From Enterobacteriaceae bacterium (lineage in GTDB: Bacteria > Pseudomonadota > Gammaproteobacteria > Enterobacterales > Enterobacteriaceae): 64,000 nt of DNA. Where the stretch lies: contig JAISKF010000023.1 of NCBI GenBank assembly GCA_031261005.1, positions 22,987 to 86,986 on the forward strand, written 5' to 3'. Both the position numbers and the translations under genes were made by a program. The notes beneath the pieces were generated by a model. It worked only from the letters and a program-made list of their open reading frames with translations. It had not been told where the DNA came from and ran no database searches. Position 1 is the stretch's first letter, and each line of letters begins with the position of its first letter. This document shows positions 46,454 to 53,464 of the stretch, in pieces.

Positions 46454-47029
46454 ATGTTCGACTTAATTAAGCACCTCGTTAAAAACGATATTCAGCACAC
46501 TGTTTCCGATAACGGGAATATTACCGTCACCCACAATCTGGATCTGGAAGATGTTAGCGGCGTCGACGCGCTGCCGGACAATCTGAACGTGGGCGGCTCG
46601 CTCTACCTGAGCGGCACCAGCATCACCGCGCTGCCGGACAATCTGAACGTGGGCGGCTCGCTCGACCTGAGCGGCACCAGCATCACCGCGCTGCCGGACA
46701 ATCTGAACGTGGGCGGCTGGCTCGACCTGCGCGGCACCAGCATCACCGCGCTGCCGGACAATCTGAACGTGGGCGGCTCGCTCTACCTGAGCCCGGAGAA
46801 GATCACGAACGTTTCTTACCGTGAAAACTGCGGTTACTCCAGCCGAACCATCTTCGCCGTTTGGACCGGAAAAGAGTTCCGAATCGCTGCGGGTTGCTTC
46901 TTCGGTTCCATTGAGCAGTTCGAACAGGCTGTAGACAGAAAGTATGACGGCGGCGCAGCCGAAGCATACAAAAAATCTGGACGCGATTGCGTGGCAGAAC
47001 TGACTGAAAAGCTCAACCCGAAAGACTGA
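46454..47029 (+). CDS. Early protein with four near-identical 20-residue repeats
   Basis: The 191-residue protein has three parts. An N-terminal ~32 residues (MFDLIKHLVKNDI...) come first. Four copies of a unit around LPDNLNVGGSL-LSGTSITA follow, each 20 residues, which should stack as a beta solenoid. A C-terminal ~80-residue domain (VWTGKEFRIAAGCFFGSIEQF) completes it. The solenoid is like leucine-rich or pentapeptide-type right-handed repeats. Such early proteins may bind host factors; some phage repeat proteins inhibit nucleases or gyrase. No firm function. Confidence 0.65.
   Translation: MFDLIKHLVKNDIQHTVSDNGNITVTHNLDLEDVSGVDALPDNLNVGGSLYLSGTSITALPDNLNVGGSLDLSGTSITALPDNLNVGGWLDLRGTSITALPDNLNVGGSLYLSPEKITNVSYRENCGYSSRTIFAVWTGKEFRIAAGCFFGSIEQFEQAVDRKYDGGAAEAYKKSGRDCVAELTEKLNPKD
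46568..46793 (+). repeat. 60-bp tandem repeat, nearly four copies
   Basis: The unit beginning GCGCTGCCGGACAATCTG recurs exactly every 60 bp at 46568, 46628, 46688 and 46748. Differences are limited to a few bases (for example CTCTAC or CTCGAC; TCG or TGG). The last copy is cut short where the sequence changes to the C-terminal domain. Confidence 0.95.
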
Positions 47030-47082
47030 ATTGATTCCGGCAGCCTCCACGGTGCCGGGCTTCCAGAACAGGAGAAGAAACA

Positions 47083-47247
47083 ATGCGGTCCGAAAACCAA
47101 CAGCAAGCCATGAACCTTATCGCGTTGCTGTGCCTGATGTACCACTTATCGCCAACTGATCTTGAGGCCATTGCCCACCAGCTCGCTCACTTCGACGCAG
47201 TTTGTGATTACAGAACACAGGGGATTAACAATGTTGCGTGTCATTGA
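47083..47247 (+). CDS. Small early protein of unknown function
   Basis: The 54-residue frame (MRSENQQQAMNLIALLCLMY start) has AGGAGA seven bases before its ATG and runs to TGA at 47247, overlapping the start of the exonuclease gene by 17 bases. The predicted product is helical. Ribosome site and tight packing support translation. No family is recognised. Confidence 0.5.
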   Translation: MRSENQQQAMNLIALLCLMYHLSPTDLEAIAHQLAHFDAVCDYRTQGINNVACH

Positions 47248-47902
47248 TACCGAAACGACCGGCCTCGAAGGCGGACCAGAAACTGTTGTTGAGCTTGCCA
47301 GCGTCGATATCGTCGACGGCGTGATCTGCAACCCAATGAGCGACCTCGTTAAGCCTGGCGTGGCGATCGGCTTTGAGGCCATGGCAATTCACCATATCAC
47401 TGAAGACATGGTGGAGGGCGCGCCGCTGCTCAGTGAGGTGATTGGCCGCTATCTGGGTGCCGACGCATATGTCGCCCACAACGCGAAGTTCGACAAATCC
47501 AAACTGCCGCAGATTGATGCGCCGTGGATCTGCACCGCCAAGCTGGCGCGCTCACTCCTGCCAGAGCACAAGAGCCACAGCAACCAGTACCTGCGCTACA
47601 GCCTCGGGCTGAAACCGGAAGTACCGGAAGGTCTGTACGCTCACCGCGCGCTGTATGACTGCTATGTCACCGCCGAACTGCTGCTCTATATGGGCCGCCT
47701 GGCGAAATGGACGATGGGCGAAATGCGCGCGATCTCCAATAACCCTTCGCTACTGAATGCGCTCCGCTTCGGCAAGCATAAAGGCGTCTCGTTCGCCGAG
47801 CTGGCGAAAACTGAACCGGGTTACCTGCGCTGGCTCGTTGCCAACAGCGACGATGAAGATGTGCTGTTCACTGCCGGTCACTGGCTGAACGGGGGCAAAT
47901 GA
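47231..47902 (+). CDS. DnaQ-like 3'-5' exonuclease
   Basis: The 223-residue protein has the DEDD exonuclease motifs: VIDTETTG with Asp6 and Glu8, VAHNAKFDKSKL, and HRALYDCYVT. The C-terminal ~50 residues (LRFGKHKGVSFAELAKTEPGYLRWL) form a DUF3820-type extension, as in ExoX-like phage enzymes. It likely feeds recombination with the ATPase and SSB-like neighbours. I chose ATG 47231 with GGGGA before it; the frame's earlier start at 47162 overlaps another gene. Its stop overlaps the next ATG. Confidence 0.82.
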   Translation: MLRVIDTETTGLEGGPETVVELASVDIVDGVICNPMSDLVKPGVAIGFEAMAIHHITEDMVEGAPLLSEVIGRYLGADAYVAHNAKFDKSKLPQIDAPWICTAKLARSLLPEHKSHSNQYLRYSLGLKPEVPEGLYAHRALYDCYVTAELLLYMGRLAKWTMGEMRAISNNPSLLNALRFGKHKGVSFAELAKTEPGYLRWLVANSDDEDVLFTAGHWLNGGK

Positions 47903-48570
47903 TGGGTACTCCAGTGCTGATCCTCGGTGACTCTGGCGCGGGCAAGTCCTACAACCTGCGCAACTTCAATCCGGACGACGTGATGCTGCTCCAGTGCATC
48001 CCCAAGATGCTGCCCTTCAAGTCTTCGGGCTGGAAGCTCCACGGCAAGCAGCTGGATGACGGAAGCAAACAGCGCGGCAACGTCCTTCGCTCGGATAACT
48101 GGGAAACGGTGCTGGACACCATTTATCGCATGGTGCAGTCGAAAACGCGCCGCGTCCTGATCATCGACGATTTCCAGGTGGTCATGCAGCACGAAAACAT
48201 GAATCGCGCGTACCAGACCGGCTACGCCAAATTCACCGAAATGGCCGATCACATCTGGCGAATCATCATGGCGGCGACCGAGCTCCCGGACGACTTCCGC
48301 GTTTACTTTTTGGCTCACACCGAAGAGACCGAAGGGAAGATCCGCATGAAGACCACCGGGAAGATGCTCAACGAGAAGCTGACGCCAGAGGGCTATTTCT
48401 CCATCGTGCTGCGCGCCATCAAAAAGGACGGCAAACACGTTTTTCTCATTAAAGGCGACGACAACGACACCGCCAAAGCGCCGCCGGACCTTTTCCCGGA
48501 TCAGACGGAAATGGATAACGACCTCCACGCCGTAGACGTGGCTATCACCGAATTTATGACCGAATTGTAA
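47899..48570 (+). CDS. Sak4-like RecA-fold ATPase, possible recombinase
   Basis: The 223-residue protein has Walker A GDSGAGKSYNLRNF (residues ~10-23) and Walker B RVLIIDDFQVV, a compact RecA-type core. Phage ATPases of this type next to an SSB and an exonuclease are Sak4-like single-strand annealing proteins. The neighbours here fit: exonuclease upstream (ATGA overlap), SSB-like gene downstream. Confidence 0.7.
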   Translation: MMGTPVLILGDSGAGKSYNLRNFNPDDVMLLQCIPKMLPFKSSGWKLHGKQLDDGSKQRGNVLRSDNWETVLDTIYRMVQSKTRRVLIIDDFQVVMQHENMNRAYQTGYAKFTEMADHIWRIIMAATELPDDFRVYFLAHTEETEGKIRMKTTGKMLNEKLTPEGYFSIVLRAIKKDGKHVFLIKGDDNDTAKAPPDLFPDQTEMDNDLHAVDVAITEFMTEL

Positions 48571-48586
48571 CTTTGAGGATTTAACG

Positions 48587-49321
48587 ATGAACCAACCAAT
48601 GACCTTTATGTGGAACAACGAAACGGCTGAAATGGCGAAGAAAGCTGGCGCGGCTGGCGGGATCAGCGAAACCGGCGCTTACGAGGGCGATATCACGTCC
48701 GCTATTTATACGTTCGGCAAGGACGGCAGCCAGTCCCAGGCGCTGGAGATCAGCCTCGATTCCAACGGGCTCAAAGCGAACTACCTGCGCATTAACTTCC
48801 TCGGCAAAGACGGCCAGCAGACCTTCGGCATGGGACTGGTTTCCGCGCTGATGTGGGCCGCACAGATAAAGCAGGCTCAGCCACAGCAGGTTCAGGGGAA
48901 AGACGGCATTGAATGGCACTGCCCGGCGCTGGTGGGTAAAAAAGTTGGCCTGTTCCTCCAGAAGGTGCTGTACACCAAAAACGATAACAGCGACGGCTAC
49001 AAATTCGAAGTGCGCCACGTATTCCAGCCAGGCACTCGCAAGACCTACGCCGAACATGCTGAGAATGCGCCAGCAGAGACAATCGCCGCACTTGAGCTGT
49101 CGATGAAGGATAAAGACGAGCGCTCCCACGGCGGCGCGCAGTTCTCTGGCCCGCGCAATGCCCAGACCGGTGGAAACCCTTATGCAAATCAGACAGGAAA
49201 CAACCCGCCGCAATCACGCCTCCAGCAGAACAGCAGTCAGCCGCCAGTGGACTTTGACGACGATATCCCGTTCGCGCCGATCGGTCTTCCGTTCCCTTCT
49301 CATTCTATCTATGCGCTATGA
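48587..49321 (+). CDS. Phage single-stranded DNA-binding protein (SSB-like)
   Basis: The 244-residue protein has an OB-fold-like N-terminal ~160 residues (TGAYEGDITSAIYTFGKDGSQ; LGLFLQKVLY-like strand), a low-complexity Gly/Gln/Asn linker, and an acidic tail FDDDIPF identical to the SSB tip that recruits repair proteins. In this protein the tip is followed by about 15 further residues (APIGLPF and onward). It should protect and organise ssDNA in recombination. Confidence 0.75.
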   Translation: MNQPMTFMWNNETAEMAKKAGAAGGISETGAYEGDITSAIYTFGKDGSQSQALEISLDSNGLKANYLRINFLGKDGQQTFGMGLVSALMWAAQIKQAQPQQVQGKDGIEWHCPALVGKKVGLFLQKVLYTKNDNSDGYKFEVRHVFQPGTRKTYAEHAENAPAETIAALELSMKDKDERSHGGAQFSGPRNAQTGGNPYANQTGNNPPQSRLQQNSSQPPVDFDDDIPFAPIGLPFPSHSIYAL

Positions 49322-49404
49322 CGCTCGGGCAGCACGTAATCGGGGTTGGCGCGGTGCGCCTCCCCCTGGCTGAAGAATTTAACGAAAAGCAGGTGGCAGC
49401 ATGA
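49318..49404 (+). CDS. Small 28-residue protein coupled to the methyltransferase gene
   Basis: The frame MTLGQHVIGVGAVRLPLAEE... starts with ATGA overlap on the SSB-like stop and ends with ATGA overlap on the methyltransferase start. The double overlap suggests translational coupling. The region could encode a micro-protein or simply pass ribosomes on. No family recognised. Confidence 0.5.
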   Translation: MTLGQHVIGVGAVRLPLAEEFNEKQVAA

Positions 49405-50321
49405 GATACGGATCGGTTTGCAGCGGGATTGAAGCCGCAAGCGTTGCCTGGGAATCACTGGGCTGGATGCCTGCGTGGTTTGCCGAAATTGAAGCCTTCC
49501 CGTCTGCGGTGCTGGCAAACCGCTGGCCTGAAGTGGCGAACCTCGGCGACATGACAAAAATCGCCGCTACGGTGAGAACTGGTGACGTTGTAGCGCCAGA
49601 TGTGCTGGTGGGCGGTACGCCGTGCCAGGCTTTCAGTATTGCTGGTCTGCGCAATGGCCTGGACGACGAGCGCGGGCAGTTAACCCTTTCCTACGTGGAA
49701 TTAGCGAATGCAATCGACGACAAACGCCGCGAATGCGGAGAAGAAGAAGCGATCATCGTCTGGGAAAACGTCCCAGGAGTCCTCTCGGATAAAGAAAACG
49801 CTTTCGGCCACTTTCTTGCCGGACTGGTTGGAGAAGATGAAGCAATTGAACCAGGTGATCGACCTGCAACAGGCAAAAGCAATGAATACTGGCGCTGGAA
49901 CAAAAAAACCAATAAGCACGTTGCAGCATGGCCGAAGCGTGGTTGTATTTATGGACAACAGCGCGCGCTGGCCTGGATTGTCAGAGATGCCCAATACTTC
50001 GGAGTGGCCCAACGACGCAAACGTGTGTTCGTTGTCACAAGTGCTCGAAAGGGGTTCGATCCCGCAAAAGTACTTTTTGAGTTCGAGGGCGTGCGCAGGG
50101 ATATTGAACCGCGCAGAGAAACGAAAAAAACAGCTACCGCAATTGCTGCGGATGGTGTTGGAACAAGTCTCCATTCGCCAATAGTTAAAGCGTTCCGCAT
50201 GAGCGCGTTCGGGGAATATGCCGATGACGAAACAGCGTCCACCGTAAAAGCTCGACGCAACCGATCTTGCTGTGACTTATTCAGATGTTGCACGAACACT
50301 GCTCGCAAAGTCCTGCAGTAG
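49401..50321 (+). CDS. DNA cytosine-5 methyltransferase part of a frameshifted Dcm-Dam fusion
   Basis: The 306-residue frame has cytosine methyltransferase motifs I (SVCSGIEAASVAWESLGW), IV with the catalytic Cys (GGTPCQAFSIAGLR), VI (WENVPG) and VIII (QRRKRVFVV), but stops before motifs IX and X. After STVKA it enters a shifted frame (RRNRSCCDLF...). The missing part continues in the +1 frame from about 50254. As it stands the gene is broken, unless the base change is a sequencing error. In the intact form it would methylate phage DNA against restriction. Confidence 0.8.
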   Translation: MRYGSVCSGIEAASVAWESLGWMPAWFAEIEAFPSAVLANRWPEVANLGDMTKIAATVRTGDVVAPDVLVGGTPCQAFSIAGLRNGLDDERGQLTLSYVELANAIDDKRRECGEEEAIIVWENVPGVLSDKENAFGHFLAGLVGEDEAIEPGDRPATGKSNEYWRWNKKTNKHVAAWPKRGCIYGQQRALAWIVRDAQYFGVAQRRKRVFVVTSARKGFDPAKVLFEFEGVRRDIEPRRETKKTATAIAADGVGTSLHSPIVKAFRMSAFGEYADDETASTVKARRNRSCCDLFRCCTNTARKVLQ

Positions 50322-51474
50322 CACAGATGAGGATCTTGAAACCTACGCGATTCACGGCACTCAGGACCCTGACATACTCAAAAACATGGCCCATACGTTG
50401 GGGCGTAACCACGGTCAAGAAAATGCCGTCATATCTTGTGATCTGGCCGTACGCCGGCTAACCCCAGTTGAATGCGAACGTCTACAGGGTTTCCCTGACA
50501 ACCACACGTTGATTGTCTGGCGCGGAAAGGATGTCGCTGAATGTCCTGACGGACCGCGCTACAAGGCAATCGGCAACAGTATGGCAGTACCTGTTATGCG
50601 CTGGATCGGAGAACGTATCGCCGCTGTGCTTCCTGTAAAAGAACCTGCGCCGCGCAGCTGGCAGCGCCCGTTCCTGAAATGGGCTGGCGGAAAATATTCG
50701 CTGCTGCCTGTTCTGGATCGCCTGATCCCCGCAGGTAAACGCCTCATTGAGCCTTTTGTGGGTGGCGGTTCTGTGTTCCTCAACTCAGACAAGCACGAAC
50801 GCTTCCTGCTGGCTGACGTCAACCCGGACCTGATCAACCTCTATCAGATGCTGGAGGCAGATCACATCCGCGTGCAGTCCTACGCCCAAATGCTGTTCAG
50901 CCGTTCCAACAGCGAGCAGGCATTCAAAGAGCTGCGCGAAGAGTTCAACGCCCAGAGCCTGGCCGCGCCGGAACGAGCAGCTGCCTTTCTGTTCCTGAAC
51001 CGCCACTGCTTCAACGGCCTGATCCGCTACAACCAGGACGGCGCGTTTAATGTGAACTGGGGAAAATACAAAGCGCCTTACTTCCCGGAGGAAGAAATCA
51101 AAGCATTCAGGCAGAAGGCACGCCACTGCGTGTTCATGAATGCAGGATTCAAGCGCACGCTCGCGCTGGCTGGCGATGGTGATGTCGTTTACTGCGATCC
51201 GCCTTATGAACCGATGCTCGGCACAGCTGGTTTCACCAACTACGCGGCTGGTGGCTTCTCGTGGGATAACCAGATCGAACTTGCCGAAAGCTGCGTGGCA
51301 GCACACCTGCGGGGGGCGAAGGTGGTAATCAGCAATTCTACCGCACCGCGCGTACTTGAACTTTACGAACAGCACGGCTTCACGCTGCACAGTGTCAGCG
51401 CTCGCCGGGCTATATCCAGCAAGGGCAGCACCCGCGAAACGGCGAGTGATGTCGTAGCCACTTTGGGAGTGTAG
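50272..51474 (+). CDS. C-terminal part of the Dcm-Dam fusion with intact DNA adenine methyltransferase domain
   Basis: The frame first gives the cytosine methyltransferase end: RLTPVECERLQGFPDN (motif IX) and RYKAIGNSMAVPVMRWIGERI (motif X). From ~residue 132 a complete Dam/D12-class domain follows: PFLKWAGGKYSLLPVL, FVGGGSVFLN and catalytic DPPYEP, which would methylate adenine, perhaps at GATC. The GTG at 50272 has no ribosome site and is only the first start codon in the frame. The Dam domain may be made from an internal start. Confidence 0.78.
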   Translation: MTYSDVARTLLAKSCSSTDEDLETYAIHGTQDPDILKNMAHTLGRNHGQENAVISCDLAVRRLTPVECERLQGFPDNHTLIVWRGKDVAECPDGPRYKAIGNSMAVPVMRWIGERIAAVLPVKEPAPRSWQRPFLKWAGGKYSLLPVLDRLIPAGKRLIEPFVGGGSVFLNSDKHERFLLADVNPDLINLYQMLEADHIRVQSYAQMLFSRSNSEQAFKELREEFNAQSLAAPERAAAFLFLNRHCFNGLIRYNQDGAFNVNWGKYKAPYFPEEEIKAFRQKARHCVFMNAGFKRTLALAGDGDVVYCDPPYEPMLGTAGFTNYAAGGFSWDNQIELAESCVAAHLRGAKVVISNSTAPRVLELYEQHGFTLHSVSARRAISSKGSTRETASDVVATLGV

Positions 51475-51479
51475 TGATG

Positions 51480-51722
51480 ATGAAGCTTATTAACCGAGGC
51501 AGTAAGCAATCACCGCTGGCACGTCGGGCATGTGAAAGCGCGCTGGCGGCGCACCACGAAAAATTCGGTGATTACGGCAGGCAGAAGCACCGGACCAATT
51601 ACACCGTCGTTGTCGACGGGATAAAGGTCACTGTCGAGGTGGTCAACCGAGCCACCAGCTATGTCGCAACCGCAATGATCGGCGTTCGTCGGCTGCGCAA
51701 TCTGCCAGTGCAGACGCACTGA
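51480..51722 (+). CDS. DUF4060 protein
   Basis: The 80-residue protein (MKLINRGSKQSPLARRAC start) ends RNLPVQTH and has YTVVVDGIKVTVEVVNRATSYVATAM, as in DUF4060, a small phage protein family of unknown function near int genes. I chose ATG 51480 with GGGAG upstream. Two further start codons lie directly before it. Confidence 0.65.
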   Translation: MKLINRGSKQSPLARRACESALAAHHEKFGDYGRQKHRTNYTVVVDGIKVTVEVVNRATSYVATAMIGVRRLRNLPVQTH

Positions 51723-51762
51723 ACATTTACCACGGCCCCGCCGGGGCCACTGGAGAACATCG

Positions 51763-52110
51763 ATGGAAGAAGAAATTTTCACCAGAGATGAGGCGGCGGC
51801 CTTTCTTAAAGTGGATAAGGGCACGATCGCCCAGTGGATAAAGTCCGGTCGCCTGGCTGCTACCAGAAAGAATCCGCACAAGAAAAAAAGCCCGTACCTG
51901 ATCTGCAAGACAGACTGTGTTGCGGCGGTGAAGAACCCGATCCACAATCAACCCGTGAATGCGGTTGATGTGCAGGAGGATAAAGCATGTCAATCAAACA
52001 ACGTGCCGGTACGTGGCACTGCGACTTCGTTACGCCTGGTGGGAGCAGAGTTAGACGCTCTCTTGGGACAACGGACAAAAGGCAAGCGCAGGAGCTCCAT
52101 GACCAGCTGA
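51763..52110 (+). CDS. MerR-like helix-turn-helix protein, possible excisionase
   Basis: The 115-residue frame starts with a MerR/Xis-like winged helix ([28 protein letters not shown]). It lies directly before int and overlaps its 5' end by 124 bases in another frame. Small HTH proteins in this position act as excisionases or regulate excision. The C-terminal third, encoded in the overlap, is basic and of lower confidence. Confidence 0.7.
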   Translation: MEEEIFTRDEAAAFLKVDKGTIAQWIKSGRLAATRKNPHKKKSPYLICKTDCVAAVKNPIHNQPVNAVDVQEDKACQSNNVPVRGTATSLRLVGAELDALLGQRTKGKRRSSMTS

Positions 52111-53150
52111 AAGCTGAAGCGTGGCGAGTTGATAAGATGGGAGAGTTTAAGCCGCGAACGTTCGATGAAGCGTGCGTTCGCTGGCTTAACGAAAAGCAGC
52201 ACAAGAAAAGCCTGGACGATGACAAAAGCCGGATCGGTTTCTGGCGGTTGCACTTCATGGGAATGGATTTGTCAGCAATCACCGAGGACAGAATACTCTC
52301 GGCAGTGAGCACGATGGTTAATCGTAAGCATCGCATGAACTGGGAAGCGAAGCGGGATAGCCTGCTGAGAAGGGGGAAGCCGGTTCCTGAATTCAAGGAT
52401 AAGCCAGCAGCGGCGGCCACAAAGGCGACGCACCTCGCTTTCATCCGGGCTTTACTGCGTTGCGCGGCCAACGAATGGCGATGGATAGCCAAAGCGCCGA
52501 ACATCAAATGCCCGGTGCCGAAAAACAAGCGCATTCGCTGGCTGACCAAAGAGGAAGCGGCAAACCTGATCCGGGAGCTTCCCGGGCATATGAAGCCTGT
52601 CGTTATTTTTGCACTGGCGACGGGGCTGCGCAGATCGAACATCACCGATCTGGAGTGGTCTCAGATTGATATGCAAAGGAAGGTAGCGTGGATTCATCCC
52701 GAGGACGCGAAAGCAGGAAGGGCGATTGGCGTCGCCCTGAACGATTCGGCCTGTAAGGTGCTGCGGGATCAGCTGGGGAAACATAACCGGTGGGTCTTTG
52801 TTCACACTGAATCATCCGTTCGCCCGGATGGAACGAGAACAAAGGCTGTACGTAAAATGCGATCTGATGCCAACACGGCATGGCGCGCAGCGTTGAGGCG
52901 GGCGGGTATAGAAAATTTCCGCTTCCATGACCTGCGGCACACCTGGGCAAGCTGGCTTGTACAGTCCGGCGTGCCACTCAGTGCGCTGCAGGAAATGGGC
53001 GGGTGGGAAAGTATCGAGATGGTGCAGCGTTATGCGCATCTGGCACCAAACCACCTGACGCAGCATGCCATGCAAATCGACTCATTCCTGGCGGGGAATG
53101 GCACAAATATGGCACAAGACGCTTTTGTCGAACTGGTGAATATCGCGTGA
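51987..53150 (+). CDS. int: Tyrosine integrase
   Basis: The 387-residue protein has the catalytic residues of the family: Arg215 (TGLRR), His314 and Arg317 (HDLRH), Trp340 and Tyr349 (VQRYAHL). The N-terminal part includes an arm-binding-like beta region ([20 protein letters not shown]). AGGAGG lies seven bases before the ATG. It ends 14 bp before the right attachment site and should recombine at the tRNA-Thr 3' end. Confidence 0.95.
   Translation: MSIKQRAGTWHCDFVTPGGSRVRRSLGTTDKRQAQELHDQLKAEAWRVDKMGEFKPRTFDEACVRWLNEKQHKKSLDDDKSRIGFWRLHFMGMDLSAITEDRILSAVSTMVNRKHRMNWEAKRDSLLRRGKPVPEFKDKPAAAATKATHLAFIRALLRCAANEWRWIAKAPNIKCPVPKNKRIRWLTKEEAANLIRELPGHMKPVVIFALATGLRRSNITDLEWSQIDMQRKVAWIHPEDAKAGRAIGVALNDSACKVLRDQLGKHNRWVFVHTESSVRPDGTRTKAVRKMRSDANTAWRAALRRAGIENFRFHDLRHTWASWLVQSGVPLSALQEMGGWESIEMVQRYAHLAPNHLTQHAMQIDSFLAGNGTNMAQDAFVELVNIA
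53099..53118 (+). promoter_or_regulatory. Candidate integrase arm-type sites, right end
   Basis: Two TGGCACA sequences (53099 and 53110) start 11 bp apart inside the 3' end of int. They match the pair at 13048-13067 at the other end in spacing and orientation. These are the likely arm-type sites for Int. Confidence 0.5.
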
Positions 53151-53164
53151 AGCCGCGTAGATAC

Positions 53165-53210
53165 TGGTGCCGATAATAGGAGTCGAACCTACGACCTTCG
53201 CATTACGAAT
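53165..53210. repeat. Right attachment site (46-bp copy in the tRNA-Thr gene)
   Basis: Identical to 12896-12941. This copy completes the tRNA gene, so integration restored the tRNA. The strand exchange point is somewhere within the 46 bp, probably in the anticodon or T-arm region. Confidence 0.95.
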
Positions 53211-53240
53211 GCGCTGCTCTACCAACTGAGCTATATCGGC
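53165..53240 (-). tRNA. thrW: tRNA-Thr (anticodon CGU)
   Basis: Read on the minus strand, the 76-base sequence folds with acceptor GCCGATA/TATCGGC, D arm with GTTGGTA, anticodon loop TTCGTAA (CGU, decoding ACG), T loop TTCGACT and encoded CCA. It appears identical to E. coli thrW, a known hotspot for P22-type and CP4-type elements. The prophage occupies its 3' end. Confidence 0.97.
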
Positions 53241-53464
53241 AAAATGATATGCCTGTTTGTTGCGGACGCATGATTATTCCACAGTCGGTAATAAATTTAA
53301 ATATCCTCTTTGCGATTTTGGTGACAATTTTGTGTAACCGATGAATATTTATACTGAAATCAAAATCCTCTTGCTGCTTTTTGATGGTATCCTTATCCGC
53401 AAATCAATTCGCTGCTAACAGCGTCTATCTACAACCAAAAAAATAACCAAAAGTAATTCGCGAT

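Larger units (their letters stand above)
12896..53210. mobile_element. Prophage of about 40 kb: lambdoid control, myovirus structural genes
   Basis: The element is bounded by a 46-bp direct repeat, the right copy being the 3' end of an intact tRNA-Thr. It encodes a tyrosine integrase next to the right end, a cI/cro switch with operators, replication, nin, lysis, packaging, head and contractile-tail modules, and a tail fibre at the left end. Leftward late genes run 44872 to 13080; rightward early genes run 46171 to 53150. Its genes look visibly more GC-rich than the flanking host genes. I see no missing essential structural module, so it may be inducible; only the methyltransferase fusion is clearly broken. 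Confidence 0.95.

Noticed and set aside
46568..46793. CRISPR array
   Set aside because: The repeats are directly adjacent with no variable spacers and encode protein in frame.
46463..47083. 206-residue minus-strand frame with repeated units
   Set aside because: It is the antisense of the 60-bp repeats in the real + strand gene; the repeat keeps all frames open.
47878..48618. 246-residue minus-strand frame
   Set aside because: Antisense shadow of the Sak4-like gene, which has Walker motifs, ribosome site and operon overlap.
48581..49213. 210-residue minus-strand frame
   Set aside because: Antisense shadow of the SSB-like gene; composition is low-complexity and no ribosome site is seen.
50785..51390. 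201-residue minus-strand frame
   Set aside because: Antisense of the Dam domain, which carries all catalytic motifs on the + strand.
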